The translations under genes were made by a program, and so were the position numbers. 64,000 nt of DNA from Paenibacillus tundrae (GTDB lineage Bacteria > Bacillota > Bacilli > Paenibacillales > Paenibacillaceae), in assembly GCF_036884255.1 (NCBI RefSeq), contig NZ_CP145605.1, positions 5,084,001-5,148,000 on the forward strand, read 5' to 3'. The notes below the pieces were generated by a model. The model ran no database searches. It saw only the letters and a program-made list of their open reading frames with translations, and was not told where the DNA came from. Positions 55,500 to 64,000 of the stretch are shown here, in pieces. Positions within the stretch are counted from its first letter, which is position 1, and every line of letters begins with the position of its first letter.

Positions 55500-56333
55500 T
55501 CAGCTCCTTTCCCCAAGCGGGATCCGCTCTTGTAACCGTAGCGTCTCTCCGCCTTTCACTTCCACCACTTGCTGATCTGCCGTTAGCCATACTGAAATTG
55601 AAGACGGATTATGGATTATCGAACGATCTGCTGAGCATTCCAGTCGCTTCACTGCTTTCCAGTAGGCAATAATCTCTATATTGGTCGCATACCAAATATC
55701 GTCTCTGCCACCGATCTGCTCTCCGAACCGTTCGATGATCTCCCAATTATCGTTATCATTGAATTCGTAGCTGTGACCCCATACGTAGAAGAGTAGTGGT
55801 GTACCTGTCTTTGTATGCTGGATAAATCGTTCAGTAAGTGAGTCCAAATCATGATTATGGTGGCATGTCGGATGCCATTCAAGTGGCCGTTCAGGCAGTG
55901 TGAATTGCCCATGGGATTCAACGGTTCGTGCATAATCTAGGCCTAGCCACTCTAATTTGGTGCTAAGTGAACGATCATAGCCACCGTTGGGATAGGCCAT
56001 TCCTCTTACCGGATAATCAACAAGCCGCTCCAGTGCTTTTCGATCTTCCATAATTTCTTCGGTGAGCAGTTCATCCGGCACATACGGCAACGTGGGGTGA
56101 GTGACAGTATGTACAGCCACCTCATGACCTGCATATAGCTCTGCAACCTCACCTTCATCAATTCTTCCCGCTTTACCGAGTACGCCGGAATTGAGATTAA
56201 ATGTTCCACGCAACCCATACCGATTGAAAATATCCACTAGTCTGCGATCATGCACTACACCATCATCGTAACTAAACGTCAACGCTTTCATTACTCCACC
56301 TGGATACCGGTCAAACTGGATACGATGTCCCAT
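55500..56333 (-). CDS. polysaccharide deacetylase family protein
   Basis: 277 residues from ATG at 56333 (MGHRIQFDRYPGG); upstream codons have no site. NodB-homology motifs: ALTFSYDDGVVHDRRLVDIF (motif 1, Asp pair), HEVAVHTVTHPTLP (motif 2, His-xxx-His), YPVRGMAYPNGGYDRSL and later WHPTCHHNHDLDSL with HFYVWGHSYEF-like end. It would remove acetyl groups from a glycan, fitting acetylated pectin or xylan breakdown. It lies between an oxidoreductase gene and the GH88/105 gene, with which it overlaps or abuts. Confidence 0.88.
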   Translation of the reverse strand: MGHRIQFDRYPGGVMKALTFSYDDGVVHDRRLVDIFNRYGLRGTFNLNSGVLGKAGRIDEGEVAELYAGHEVAVHTVTHPTLPYVPDELLTEEIMEDRKALERLVDYPVRGMAYPNGGYDRSLSTKLEWLGLDYARTVESHGQFTLPERPLEWHPTCHHNHDLDSLTERFIQHTKTGTPLLFYVWGHSYEFNDNDNWEIIERFGEQIGGRDDIWYATNIEIIAYWKAVKRLECSADRSIIHNPSSISVWLTADQQVVEVKGGETLRLQERIPLGERS

Positions 56334-56450
56334 CTTTGTTCCTGTCTCCCTCCGAATTAGTATTACAACTGGATCTAGAAGATCTATATAGGGTTCAACT
56401 AAAGAAGGTTTACAGTTGAACCTACATAGAGGACATTTCACTTATCCTGC

Positions 56451-57737
56451 TTAAAATTTCACCAAATCATCGATACGTACAGGCTGCCCTGTGCGGATCG
56501 CCTTATTGGCTGCAATACCCGTAAGAATAGAGCGTGCTCCGTCCACATGGTCAGCAGCACGGTTGAATTTGTCTGGTACCGGATCACCAAAGATATCGTT
56601 CAGCAACACCGGATCACCACCACCATGACCGCCTTCTCCCTCTTCTACTTCTACCTCGTAAGGTGCATCAAACATTGGGAATACGGTGATACTGCGACCT
56701 TTGAGCGCTCCTTCATTGGCACGGTCACCACCCGCATTGACATACGATTGCTCTACAATATTCATCTCGATACGTCCTTTGCTGCCGTTAAAAGCGATGC
56801 GATACCCTTCCCAAGGCATGTAAGCATTAAGGGAATATGTCAGAACCGCTTTGTTCTTATAGCGAACAAGTACACCGAGTGTATCTTCAATGCTAATTCC
56901 ATCGCCAAAAACATTCTGATCGCGCTGATAACCATCCTCATGCTCTGCATCCAGATACATCGCCTTCAGTTGCTCACTCTGATCCAAATGCAGTGCGAAC
57001 GGATCGTTCTCTGCCTGCGGGTTGCCTGTCGCTCTCGCATAGCTATGCTGCTCTCCGCGGCGCTCAGCATTCTCTTTGCCATAGAACAACAGATCTCCGT
57101 ATGCAAATACGCTTTCCGGCTGTGAGCCGATCCAGAAATTGACCAAGTCGAAATGGTGTGTTGATTTGTGGACTAGCAAGCCACCGCTGTTACGCTTATC
57201 CCGATGCCATCTGCGGAAATAATCTGCGCCATGACGTGTATTCAGCAGCCACTCGAAATGCACGGAATGGATATCGCCAATGACTCCGTCCATAATCAAT
57301 TCGCGCGCTTTCGTATGATGTGGTGCATAACGATAGTTGAACGTTACACGCACATCTCGTCCTGTACGTTGCACCGCATCCAAAATCTCCTGACATTTCT
57401 GCTCATCCACCGTCATCGGCTTCTCTGTGATTACATCACAGCCAAGCTCCATAGCTCTAATAATATATTGATGGTGTGTGCGATCCACTGTGGTCACAAT
57501 CACCGTATCCGGCTTATGCTCTGCGATCATTTCTTCAAAACGATCCGCGGTATAGGTAGGTAGCTCGTGGTATCCGCAATCCTGCGTCAAAACTTTGTTG
57601 GCATAATCCATCCGAGTCTGGTTCGTATCACACAAGGCGAGAAGCTCTGAACGATCCTTATATTCCTTCGCTAACGCGGTATAGAAAAATCCTGCTCTGC
57701 CACCTGTTCCTACGAGTACATATGTTTTTTTGCTCAT
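56451..57737 (-). CDS. Gfo/Idh/MocA-family oxidoreductase
   Basis: 428 residues. The N-terminal Rossmann fold begins TYVLVGTGGRAGFFYTALA with DTNQTRMDYA and HKPDTVIVTTVDRTHHQYI. The EKP active segment is GCDVITEKPMTVDEQKC, with the catalytic-type His/Lys later (KSTHHFDLVNFWIGSQPES). The C-terminal domain follows. These enzymes oxidize or epimerize sugars or sugar acids using NAD(P). Substrate unknown, but its place among pectin-type glycosidase genes suggests a released deoxy or uronic sugar. The ATG follows GAGGAGAGATACACA. Confidence 0.92.
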   Translation of the reverse strand: MSKKTYVLVGTGGRAGFFYTALAKEYKDRSELLALCDTNQTRMDYANKVLTQDCGYHELPTYTADRFEEMIAEHKPDTVIVTTVDRTHHQYIIRAMELGCDVITEKPMTVDEQKCQEILDAVQRTGRDVRVTFNYRYAPHHTKARELIMDGVIGDIHSVHFEWLLNTRHGADYFRRWHRDKRNSGGLLVHKSTHHFDLVNFWIGSQPESVFAYGDLLFYGKENAERRGEQHSYARATGNPQAENDPFALHLDQSEQLKAMYLDAEHEDGYQRDQNVFGDGISIEDTLGVLVRYKNKAVLTYSLNAYMPWEGYRIAFNGSKGRIEMNIVEQSYVNAGGDRANEGALKGRSITVFPMFDAPYEVEVEEGEGGHGGGDPVLLNDIFGDPVPDKFNRAADHVDGARSILTGIAANKAIRTGQPVRIDDLVKF

Positions 57738-57838
57738 TGTGTATCTCTCCTCATTAAGTTGGATTAGGTATAAATGCGACTATATTTAATCCGTATTCGC
57801 GCCTTATGCTGATCAACAGAATAATGCAGCGATAACGG

Positions 57839-59455
57839 TTATTCCTGAATTTCCTTTACGGCAAAATAGCGGTAATTCCCTTGGCCTGTACTAGGTTCAG
57901 ACTTGGTATTCATAGCAAACAGTCCCATCTTAGCCCCGACCCATAATGCAGTGGTTGCAACAAATGTTGTCCCTATCGGTGTATAACTCATGCCATCCTC
58001 ACTCCAGCTAAACTGTACATGGCCAGGTTCGACAAGGGTAAACCGCAAATGAATAGACCAACCAGTATCCGGCGAGCCTTCTTCCTTCCAGTCCAGCCCT
58101 TCTTCCTCCCATTCGTCTGCATGCAGATCACTATCCTTTTGCTTCTCCCCACGATTCAGAGATAAACGAATGATCCCTTCCTCAGTCTGTGTGAGACAAA
58201 GATAGGCATAAGCATCACCAAACAAAACGAGTCCTGCTTGATCGCCAGCCTGCTTCGGATGAAAGGTCAATTGAGTCGTAGCTTCAAAGGCTGACGCCGG
58301 TAACTTTTGCATCAATAGCTGTGGAACACCAAATAGAGATTGCACACCCTCAGGATATGGAAGCGCGTGCAAAACAAGTCCTTTTTCTGGATTCAGATCA
58401 GCCCATTCAGGTTGTGCGTTAGCCTGCCATTGCCACTGAAGTCCTAGACGATCCGCTGTAAAATCATCGGAGACTTCGGGCACAACTACGGGGTGCGTGC
58501 TTCCTACGTCGGGCTTCTTATGCACGATTACAGGTTCACCGGTTCCATGGCCTTCCTGATCCAAGCCAATGATAGGCCAGCCCTGTTCATCCCATTGCAT
58601 GGGCTGTAGATGAACAATCCGTCCATACGCATCACGATCTTGAAAATGAATGAACCAAGACTCCCCTGAATCCAGCTCTACATATCCACCTTGATGCGGA
58701 CCATTAATAGACGAAGAGCCCTGATGCATGACAATTCGATCTTCATACGGGCCAAACACCTGCTTCGACCGTAACACGGTCTGCCATCCCGGTTTCACCC
58801 CACCCGCTGGAGCGAAGATATAATAATCTCCATCACGCTTGTAAAACTTGGGACCTTCTATCGTAGGATGATGCTCTGTACCGTCAAATACGATCGTTCC
58901 TTTATCCAAAAGCCGGCTTCCATCCGGTGCCATACGGCATACCTGAAGTTTGCTTTTGATCCCACAGCGGCTGTTGGCAAATGCATGCACCAGGTAAGCC
59001 TGCCCGTCATCGTCCCATAATGGGCAAGGGTCAATCCACCCCTTAACCTCATGCACCATATGAAGAGGTGACCAGGTTCCCTCAGGATGTGTTGCCGTTG
59101 TCATGAAAATGCCTTCGTCTGGTGTACTGAAAAAGATCCAATACTTGTTGTCATGGTAGCGGATGCTTGGTGCCCACACACCTTTACCATGTAGAGGAAC
59201 GTCATACCCCGGAAGATCCAAGCGTTCAATGGCATAATTCACGAGCTTCCAATTCACCAAATCTTTTGAATGCAAAATCGGTAATCCTGGTGTATGCGAG
59301 AAGCTAGAAGCAGTCATGTAAAAGTCATCGCCTACACGAATGACATCCGGATCCGAATAGTCTGCGTGCAGAATCGGATTACGATAGGTTCCGTCCCCCT
59401 GATCTGCGACCCAGATCGGTTCAAACCTTTCTAGACTGGATTGAGATGTAGCCAT
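57839..59455 (-). CDS. glycoside hydrolase family 43 (beta-xylosidase/arabinofuranosidase type)
   Basis: 538 residues. The five-bladed propeller starts YRNPILHADYSDPDVIRVGD, with the general-base Asp. Further blades carry GVWAPSIRYHDNKYWIFFST, GWIDPCPLWDDDGQAYLVH and HHPTIEGPKFYKRDGDYYIF (acid Glu in EGPK). The C-terminal ~200 residues form a beta-sandwich (LQWQWQANAQPEWADL, AGLVLFGDAYAYLCL), as in XynB-type enzymes. Substrate is likely beta-xyloside or alpha-arabinoside side chains. The ATG follows GGAAGGGAGTAATCTA. No signal peptide, so it is cytoplasmic. Confidence 0.93.
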   Translation of the reverse strand: MATSQSSLERFEPIWVADQGDGTYRNPILHADYSDPDVIRVGDDFYMTASSFSHTPGLPILHSKDLVNWKLVNYAIERLDLPGYDVPLHGKGVWAPSIRYHDNKYWIFFSTPDEGIFMTTATHPEGTWSPLHMVHEVKGWIDPCPLWDDDGQAYLVHAFANSRCGIKSKLQVCRMAPDGSRLLDKGTIVFDGTEHHPTIEGPKFYKRDGDYYIFAPAGGVKPGWQTVLRSKQVFGPYEDRIVMHQGSSSINGPHQGGYVELDSGESWFIHFQDRDAYGRIVHLQPMQWDEQGWPIIGLDQEGHGTGEPVIVHKKPDVGSTHPVVVPEVSDDFTADRLGLQWQWQANAQPEWADLNPEKGLVLHALPYPEGVQSLFGVPQLLMQKLPASAFEATTQLTFHPKQAGDQAGLVLFGDAYAYLCLTQTEEGIIRLSLNRGEKQKDSDLHADEWEEEGLDWKEEGSPDTGWSIHLRFTLVEPGHVQFSWSEDGMSYTPIGTTFVATTALWVGAKMGLFAMNTKSEPSTGQGNYRYFAVKEIQE

Positions 59456-59559
59456 TAGATTACTCCCTTCCTTTTGGCTCCAAAGTAGTGATTACTCCAT
59501 TTATTTAATTCATCCTGATGCAAGTTTAAAGCGCTATCATGAAAGCAAGTTTGGACAAT

Positions 59560-62500
59560 CTATCCATCAGCCTGTCTCCAACCTGCTTCCCGAAGCTGAT
59601 GACTAGAGGAATCAAAATACGTGCCTTCAAGCAAACCTACTAATGTATTGGTCACACGTACTTCAATCTCATTATCTCCAGCGCGAAGCCATGAAGATTG
59701 GCCTCTCCAGCGATAAGGAGACCAGCAGCGCACACCGAGGCTATATCCATTGACCAGAACTTCGGTAACATCCTGAACTCGCCAATCGCTGAATTCCAGT
59801 TCGAAGAACGGAATATCTGGACTCCGTTGATCTAAACAAAGGCTTCGCTTGTAGATCATCTCTCCAGCAAAATGTGGATATAACGCCTGAGGCTCCGGTT
59901 GAATCTGCACGGCCGTGTCTGGTTCCCTAACTAAGGAAGCCATACCCTCATGATGAAACTCCACTCCAAATCGTCCTTGTAAGTACAAAGGGTCAACGAT
60001 TCCGTCTTCATCCTTCGTAATCTGAACGGTAACCTTCAGTTCGTTAAGACCGCTGTGCAACCATGGTGTAATGTCATAACCGATATTGTCAAAATCCGTA
60101 ATCTGGGCCGACTTGAACGCATCAGGGCGGATAGCATGATCATTAATCATCAACGTCCAGTCACCCGAAATTGCCGCTCGATCCATGAATAATAAACAAT
60201 CCGCTAGAGCTGTTCTTAGTTCAAACGAAGTTGCGTAGTGACACTCCAATGGATAAGCAATAGTTGGCTTCTTCGGTGTGCCGAATACTTGATTAAACTG
60301 GAGCGGAAGTGAGCTATGCACTGAACATTCTGCGGCCTGATCAATGAATGGCTTGACCTCAGAGTGGCCATTCTCAAAAATTACACCGTTGTAATTTTTA
60401 GCTGTGAGGTGGAAATGTCCCATACGCAGCACGTTAGGCTGCACCGTTTCAAATCGCCAAGGTCCCTCCGAAGGGATGGTTATTGAATGAACTTCATCAA
60501 TGCTTGCAACCACAGTACTTACACTGAGAGCGGATTCCTTCTTCTCCGTATTCTCTGTGAACTGTTCTTCTGCTGAACCGTGCTCATCATCCCATGTTAG
60601 TCTTATAGCATGTGCCTCATAAGGTGCGAGCTGTAGCGAAATATACCCTTCGTCTGCACGATGATGAATGGGGAGTGGACACCGTTGTCCTTGCTCCAAA
60701 TCTAGTCGCTCTACCCGCAAGCCTCTACTTGGTGAGCGTTCAGCAACCGCCCATAATGCATCAACTGTGACCTTCAATTCACCTTCTAAGCACTGATCTT
60801 CCTGATTAGTTAAAAAGACCATGTATTCGCCTTTAGACAATTGTCTGGTCTGCATAAGCAGTGATGAACTTTCCTTCTCCATCACCCAACGTACGGGTTC
60901 AGGCAGAATTTCATCCAGAAGCAAGGACATCGACTCGAGTACAGCCCGATTTATTGAATCACTACCTGCCGTAGGGAGGAAATAAGCCTTTCCTTCTCCG
61001 CGCCGCCATAGAGACTTACCTTCGTCCTGTTCGTCTTGCCCATTATCCCAATACTGTATCTCTGGATGTTCGCCAGCTCCGAAAAATCTCGCTGCTTCAT
61101 CCCCTGCAGGGCTTCCTTGCTGAATGGGTATATATGGAGGCAACCCAACAGAGATAACGATCCCACCCTGTAATACCCAATGCTTCACTTGTTTCCACGC
61201 CGCTGCTTCCAAATTCAGCATGGGTGGAAGAATCAATACCTCATAACGAGCTGTGCCTATCTCAATCCTGCCATCCACCAATTGGGCTTCCGCCAGAAGT
61301 TCAGGATCAAGATGATCATAATCCCGTCTGCTCTGTAATAAGTGCGTAGTGATCCTCATCCAGTCATTGGTGAGCCTTTCCAGTCTTGCCTTTTCTGCTT
61401 CGTCTTCTCCGCTGTATTCAAAACCATGCAACGGATTCCCCATTAAACTCCAGAGTGTAGTCGTTGGATCGAGCACGGCGATACGGATATCGGCTGCCCC
61501 TGTGCTCATCAGGTAACCTAATCTTCCGGTATAGTCACCGAGTTCCCGAAAGTGTTCCCAGTACGGGTTTTGCAGAAACTGCGAAGGGGGAGCATCATGC
61601 TTCGCCAGCCCACCAATTGTGTAGAAAAAAGCATGAAAGTTGAAAAAGTTTGTGCCCATGGCCGCCATTCGGTCAATCATCCATTTGGCATCCTGCAAGG
61701 TCATTGACCAGCCTACACTGTGGAAACATTCAATCAGATTTCGTTCCCGTCCCAGTTGTCTAGCTAGTGAGCTGACCATTTTGGGATTATCGCGCATTCT
61801 TTTTCCGTAGCGTTCAAGAATCCAAGACAACGAACGTCCGATCTTCTCATGGGCGGAGTCGCCACCTGGCATGTGGCTGTATAACTGTGTTGTCATACGC
61901 ACACCAGGAACCTCTGCCGCATATTGAATTCCAGCCTGTTCGCACCAGTCGTGAACTTGCTTATGATAAGAAGTACGGAGCAAGAGGTGCAGGGATTGAT
62001 AATAGTCATATCGGATTCGCTCAAAATCCGGAACATCCCCATACAACAGCGCAGGTAGAGACTCAATGAGGCTATAACCACAACGTTCACCGAAATAACG
62101 AGGCAATTGTGGTGACCATGGAATCTTCCCAAGAGGTGCAATTTCATCCGAAAACACACCTTTGATTACGCTTTCAAATCGTTCTCCAAAAGCTGACTTG
62201 TAGCGATCATGCGTGAGTTCGATGAAACGACTCATGGCTTCCTGATGGCAAGGGTCAACAAAATTCCCGTAATATTTAAAATCATCGATCTCTTCTTCTT
62301 GAAATACAATAACTTCCCATTCTCCAGCCGGAGCCTTCCACAACAAGCGAAAAGCTGTATGGTATGTAAAAAATCGCTTGCGGTTATACGAAGTGAGACC
62401 CGTCTCCTGGTACACCTGATCTGTCTGTACATTACCAATGAATCCTCGTAGATTAATGGATTCATGCCATGAGCGTTCACCTTGTGCATCCTTAGGAACA

Positions 62501-62910
62501 GCTATGGCATGTAACACACGTCCCCAGGGTAGCTCATGATCGAGCAATGTGTCACCTTGTACATTCAGATGATGATGGATAAGCTGACGCTGCTTCGCTT
62601 CCGGGAATTCAAGTGTTACCTCGCCCCCAGCCATACCACTCGGATATGGAAATTCGTCATACAACCAGACCTGCATGCCAAGTTCCTCCGCAGCTTGGGT
62701 AGCTACTTTGACCTTATCAAACCATGCTTCAGATAAATAAGGAATCTGTAGTCCCTGACGCGGACATATAAAGAATCCACCCACGCCCTGCTTATGCATT
62801 TCTGCGATCTGATGCTTAATCTGGCTTTCTTCCATATCCCCATTCCAAAACCAAAAGGGATGAACCCGGTACTGCGCCTCGGGATTTTCAAAAGCATCCC
62901 CGTTCCACAT
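59560..62910 (-). CDS. GH106-like glycosyl hydrolase (alpha-L-rhamnosidase type)
   Basis: 1116 residues from ATG at 62910, after GGGAGGAAGGCGAC; a 15-codon upstream form lacks a site. N-terminal segments HPFWFWNGDMEESQIKHQI, GGFFICPRQGLQIPYLSE, VWLYDEFPYPSGMAGGEVTL and FSDEIAPLGKIPWSPQLP resemble GH106 and related large bacterial glycosidases. The C-terminal ~250 residues form a beta-sandwich with a GH2-type sugar-binding look (VLVNGYSLGVRCWSPYRW, LRAGDNEIEVRVTNTLVG). No signal peptide, so it probably acts on imported oligosaccharides. Rhamnose specificity is a family-level guess supported by the GH88/105 neighbour. Confidence 0.8.
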   Translation of the reverse strand: MWNGDAFENPEAQYRVHPFWFWNGDMEESQIKHQIAEMHKQGVGGFFICPRQGLQIPYLSEAWFDKVKVATQAAEELGMQVWLYDEFPYPSGMAGGEVTLEFPEAKQRQLIHHHLNVQGDTLLDHELPWGRVLHAIAVPKDAQGERSWHESINLRGFIGNVQTDQVYQETGLTSYNRKRFFTYHTAFRLLWKAPAGEWEVIVFQEEEIDDFKYYGNFVDPCHQEAMSRFIELTHDRYKSAFGERFESVIKGVFSDEIAPLGKIPWSPQLPRYFGERCGYSLIESLPALLYGDVPDFERIRYDYYQSLHLLLRTSYHKQVHDWCEQAGIQYAAEVPGVRMTTQLYSHMPGGDSAHEKIGRSLSWILERYGKRMRDNPKMVSSLARQLGRERNLIECFHSVGWSMTLQDAKWMIDRMAAMGTNFFNFHAFFYTIGGLAKHDAPPSQFLQNPYWEHFRELGDYTGRLGYLMSTGAADIRIAVLDPTTTLWSLMGNPLHGFEYSGEDEAEKARLERLTNDWMRITTHLLQSRRDYDHLDPELLAEAQLVDGRIEIGTARYEVLILPPMLNLEAAAWKQVKHWVLQGGIVISVGLPPYIPIQQGSPAGDEAARFFGAGEHPEIQYWDNGQDEQDEGKSLWRRGEGKAYFLPTAGSDSINRAVLESMSLLLDEILPEPVRWVMEKESSSLLMQTRQLSKGEYMVFLTNQEDQCLEGELKVTVDALWAVAERSPSRGLRVERLDLEQGQRCPLPIHHRADEGYISLQLAPYEAHAIRLTWDDEHGSAEEQFTENTEKKESALSVSTVVASIDEVHSITIPSEGPWRFETVQPNVLRMGHFHLTAKNYNGVIFENGHSEVKPFIDQAAECSVHSSLPLQFNQVFGTPKKPTIAYPLECHYATSFELRTALADCLLFMDRAAISGDWTLMINDHAIRPDAFKSAQITDFDNIGYDITPWLHSGLNELKVTVQITKDEDGIVDPLYLQGRFGVEFHHEGMASLVREPDTAVQIQPEPQALYPHFAGEMIYKRSLCLDQRSPDIPFFELEFSDWRVQDVTEVLVNGYSLGVRCWSPYRWRGQSSWLRAGDNEIEVRVTNTLVGLLEGTYFDSSSHQLREAGWRQADG

Positions 62911-63065
62911 GTCGCCTTCCTCCCAAATACATAAGAGTGGTTGTTCATCTTCCATTATCGTTCATTTTAGTTCAAATGGGTTTGTTTCGCTTTGATTATA
63001 CAACAAAATCGAATGGTGGGAAGCCATAATTCACAAAAAAATTGTTAAAATGGTTGAATATTGAA

Positions 63066-63110
63066 TAACCCGGCCGCCTGCACAACGACACTAACGGCAA
63101 CCGGGCTTTA
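63066..63110 (-). terminator. terminator-like hairpin after the sugar-binding protein gene
   Basis: On the minus strand AAGCCCGG pairs with CCGGGTT around a ~25-base structured loop; the T tract is weak, so partial read-through into the glycosidase genes is likely. Confidence 0.5.
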
Positions 63111-63119
63111 CTATAAAGA

Positions 63120-64000
63120 CTATTTGAGCGCAGCGTATAGCTCATTTACTTCTTTGACATAGTCGTCACCGCCGCTCTTTCTCCACAGAGCAACCGCATC
63201 CTGGAAGCCTTGCTCATCAATCTGTCCTACAATGAACTTAATACGAGCATCATTGATGATGTTATCAAGCTGTGGCCCCTTCTGCGCGTATACATCCGAG
63301 ATCAGTGGTTCACCTGGGTTCGCGATGACAATCTCTTCATTGGCCTTCTGAACCTCAGCAACCTTTTGTCGAACAGGAGTTTGTTCTATACGTAACGTTT
63401 TGTCCTCAGGGATAAACATCAGAATCTGATTCAATCCCTGTACATCCCGCAGTGCCAGTTTATCTGTTGTAGGTATGATGTAGTCGCCTTTTTTCTCATA
63501 CTGCTGACCTTCTAACCCGTTGCCGAGTAATGCCTGAAGCTCTGGTTCATTCAATTGATCCAAGAAGGTCAGTACCTTCTTCAGATCTTCCTCCGTTTTC
63601 ACACCGCTCTTGGAAATAACGATCATCCCAGAGTAACCAGACGTTGGCATATCACGCAGACCTTTTGGCCCCTCCATCGCTTGCAGTACATCCACACGTC
63701 CTGTAGCTGTTGGATCTTTCTCCAAGATCTTCTGATCCATACGTTGTGCATTATCTGCCACATCCACCATGACGCCAGCCTGCCCATTTACAAATGGATC
63801 TGGAAGTTTCGTTGCATCCATTACTGCAAAGTCCTTGTTCACCAGACCTTCACTGTAAATTTTGCGGAAGAATTGCAATGCCTCCATATACTCCGGTGTA
63901 TCATGTGCTGGAACTAAAGCTCCACTGCTATCCTCGCCCCATTTGTTCGGTGCGCCAAACCATACCTGCATGTTATCCCATGGACCTGTGAATTTACTTG
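63120..64000 (-). CDS. extracellular sugar-binding lipoprotein of an ABC transporter, C-terminal part (runs off the right edge)
   Basis: 293 codons visible; the reading frame stays open to base 64000 (…KFTGPWDNMQVWFGAPNKWG), so the N-terminus with lipobox is outside. Segments TPEYMEALQFFRKIYSEGLV, GQAGVMVDVADNAQRMDQKI and TEEDLKKVLTFLDQLNEPE are typical of LplA/AlgQ-like solute-binding proteins (family 1, about 500–550 residues) used in Paenibacillus for oligosaccharide uptake. The position upstream of the glycosidase genes suggests uptake of pectin-derived oligosaccharides. Confidence 0.9.
   Translation of the reverse strand, partial: SKFTGPWDNMQVWFGAPNKWGEDSSGALVPAHDTPEYMEALQFFRKIYSEGLVNKDFAVMDATKLPDPFVNGQAGVMVDVADNAQRMDQKILEKDPTATGRVDVLQAMEGPKGLRDMPTSGYSGMIVISKSGVKTEEDLKKVLTFLDQLNEPELQALLGNGLEGQQYEKKGDYIIPTTDKLALRDVQGLNQILMFIPEDKTLRIEQTPVRQKVAEVQKANEEIVIANPGEPLISDVYAQKGPQLDNIINDARIKFIVGQIDEQGFQDAVALWRKSGGDDYVKEVNELYAALK

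Overview
The window is a low-to-mid GC Firmicute chromosome and reads as Paenibacillus. The left half follows the Bacillus subtilis order valS–spoVID–hemL–hemB–hemD–hemC–hemX–hemA–engB–lonA–lonB–clpX–tig–ysoA. It has typical strong GGAGG ribosome sites, sporulation genes (spoVID, gerM, an asnO-type asparagine synthetase) and a large pectin-type glycoside hydrolase locus.

Layout. 1–2.3 kb: the N-terminal part of valS behind a valine T-box leader. 2.4–13.4 kb: spore coat gene spoVID, an RluA-type pseudouridine synthase, and the haem/sirohaem operon (hemA-hemX-sirC-hemC-cobA/hemD-hemB-hemL, read leftward). 13.7–24.8 kb: engB, lonA, lonB, ispG, clpX, clpP, tig and ysoA, a GTPase/protease/chaperone block. 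25.0–32.8 kb: two identical tRNA-Arg(TCT) genes in inverted orientation, each followed by tandem ~133 bp units carrying a tRNA-end-like minihelix and a terminator. They enclose an MFS exporter, a giant cell-surface subtilisin and a methyltransferase. 33–38 kb: a small membrane protein, two unknown genes, asnO and a chemotaxis receptor. 38.3–43.7 kb: a complete STM4011–STM4015 cassette (two radical SAM proteins, an alkaline-phosphatase-fold hydrolase, an ATP-grasp-like protein and a leucine-rich-repeat protein). Its function is, to my knowledge, unknown, and it is the most interesting system here. 43.9–47.3 kb: rdgB, rph, gerM, pgpA. 47.7–50.0 kb: a ferric-reductase-like membrane protein, ApbE flavin transferase and a small secreted protein ending in a TGAS motif. 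50.1–53.1 kb: an MBL-fold hydrolase, a methyltransferase and a DUF72 protein. 53.2–64 kb: a leftward rhamnogalacturonan/pectin-type utilization locus (sugar-binding lipoprotein, GH106-like, GH43, Gfo/Idh oxidoreductase, polysaccharide deacetylase, GH88/105).

Two cross-cutting observations. First, a dispersed hairpin-rich element of about 145–210 bp occurs as three long copies (4149, 40648, 47316) and two fragments (48471, 53061). Several copies abut the stop codon of a gene, and one sits inside the STM cassette. Second, three genes (ysoA, the DUF72 gene and the GH88/105 gene) have a strong Shine-Dalgarno site but only ATT or ATC at the proper distance, which suggests rare start codons. All family calls come from motifs and gene order read by eye; no database search was run.
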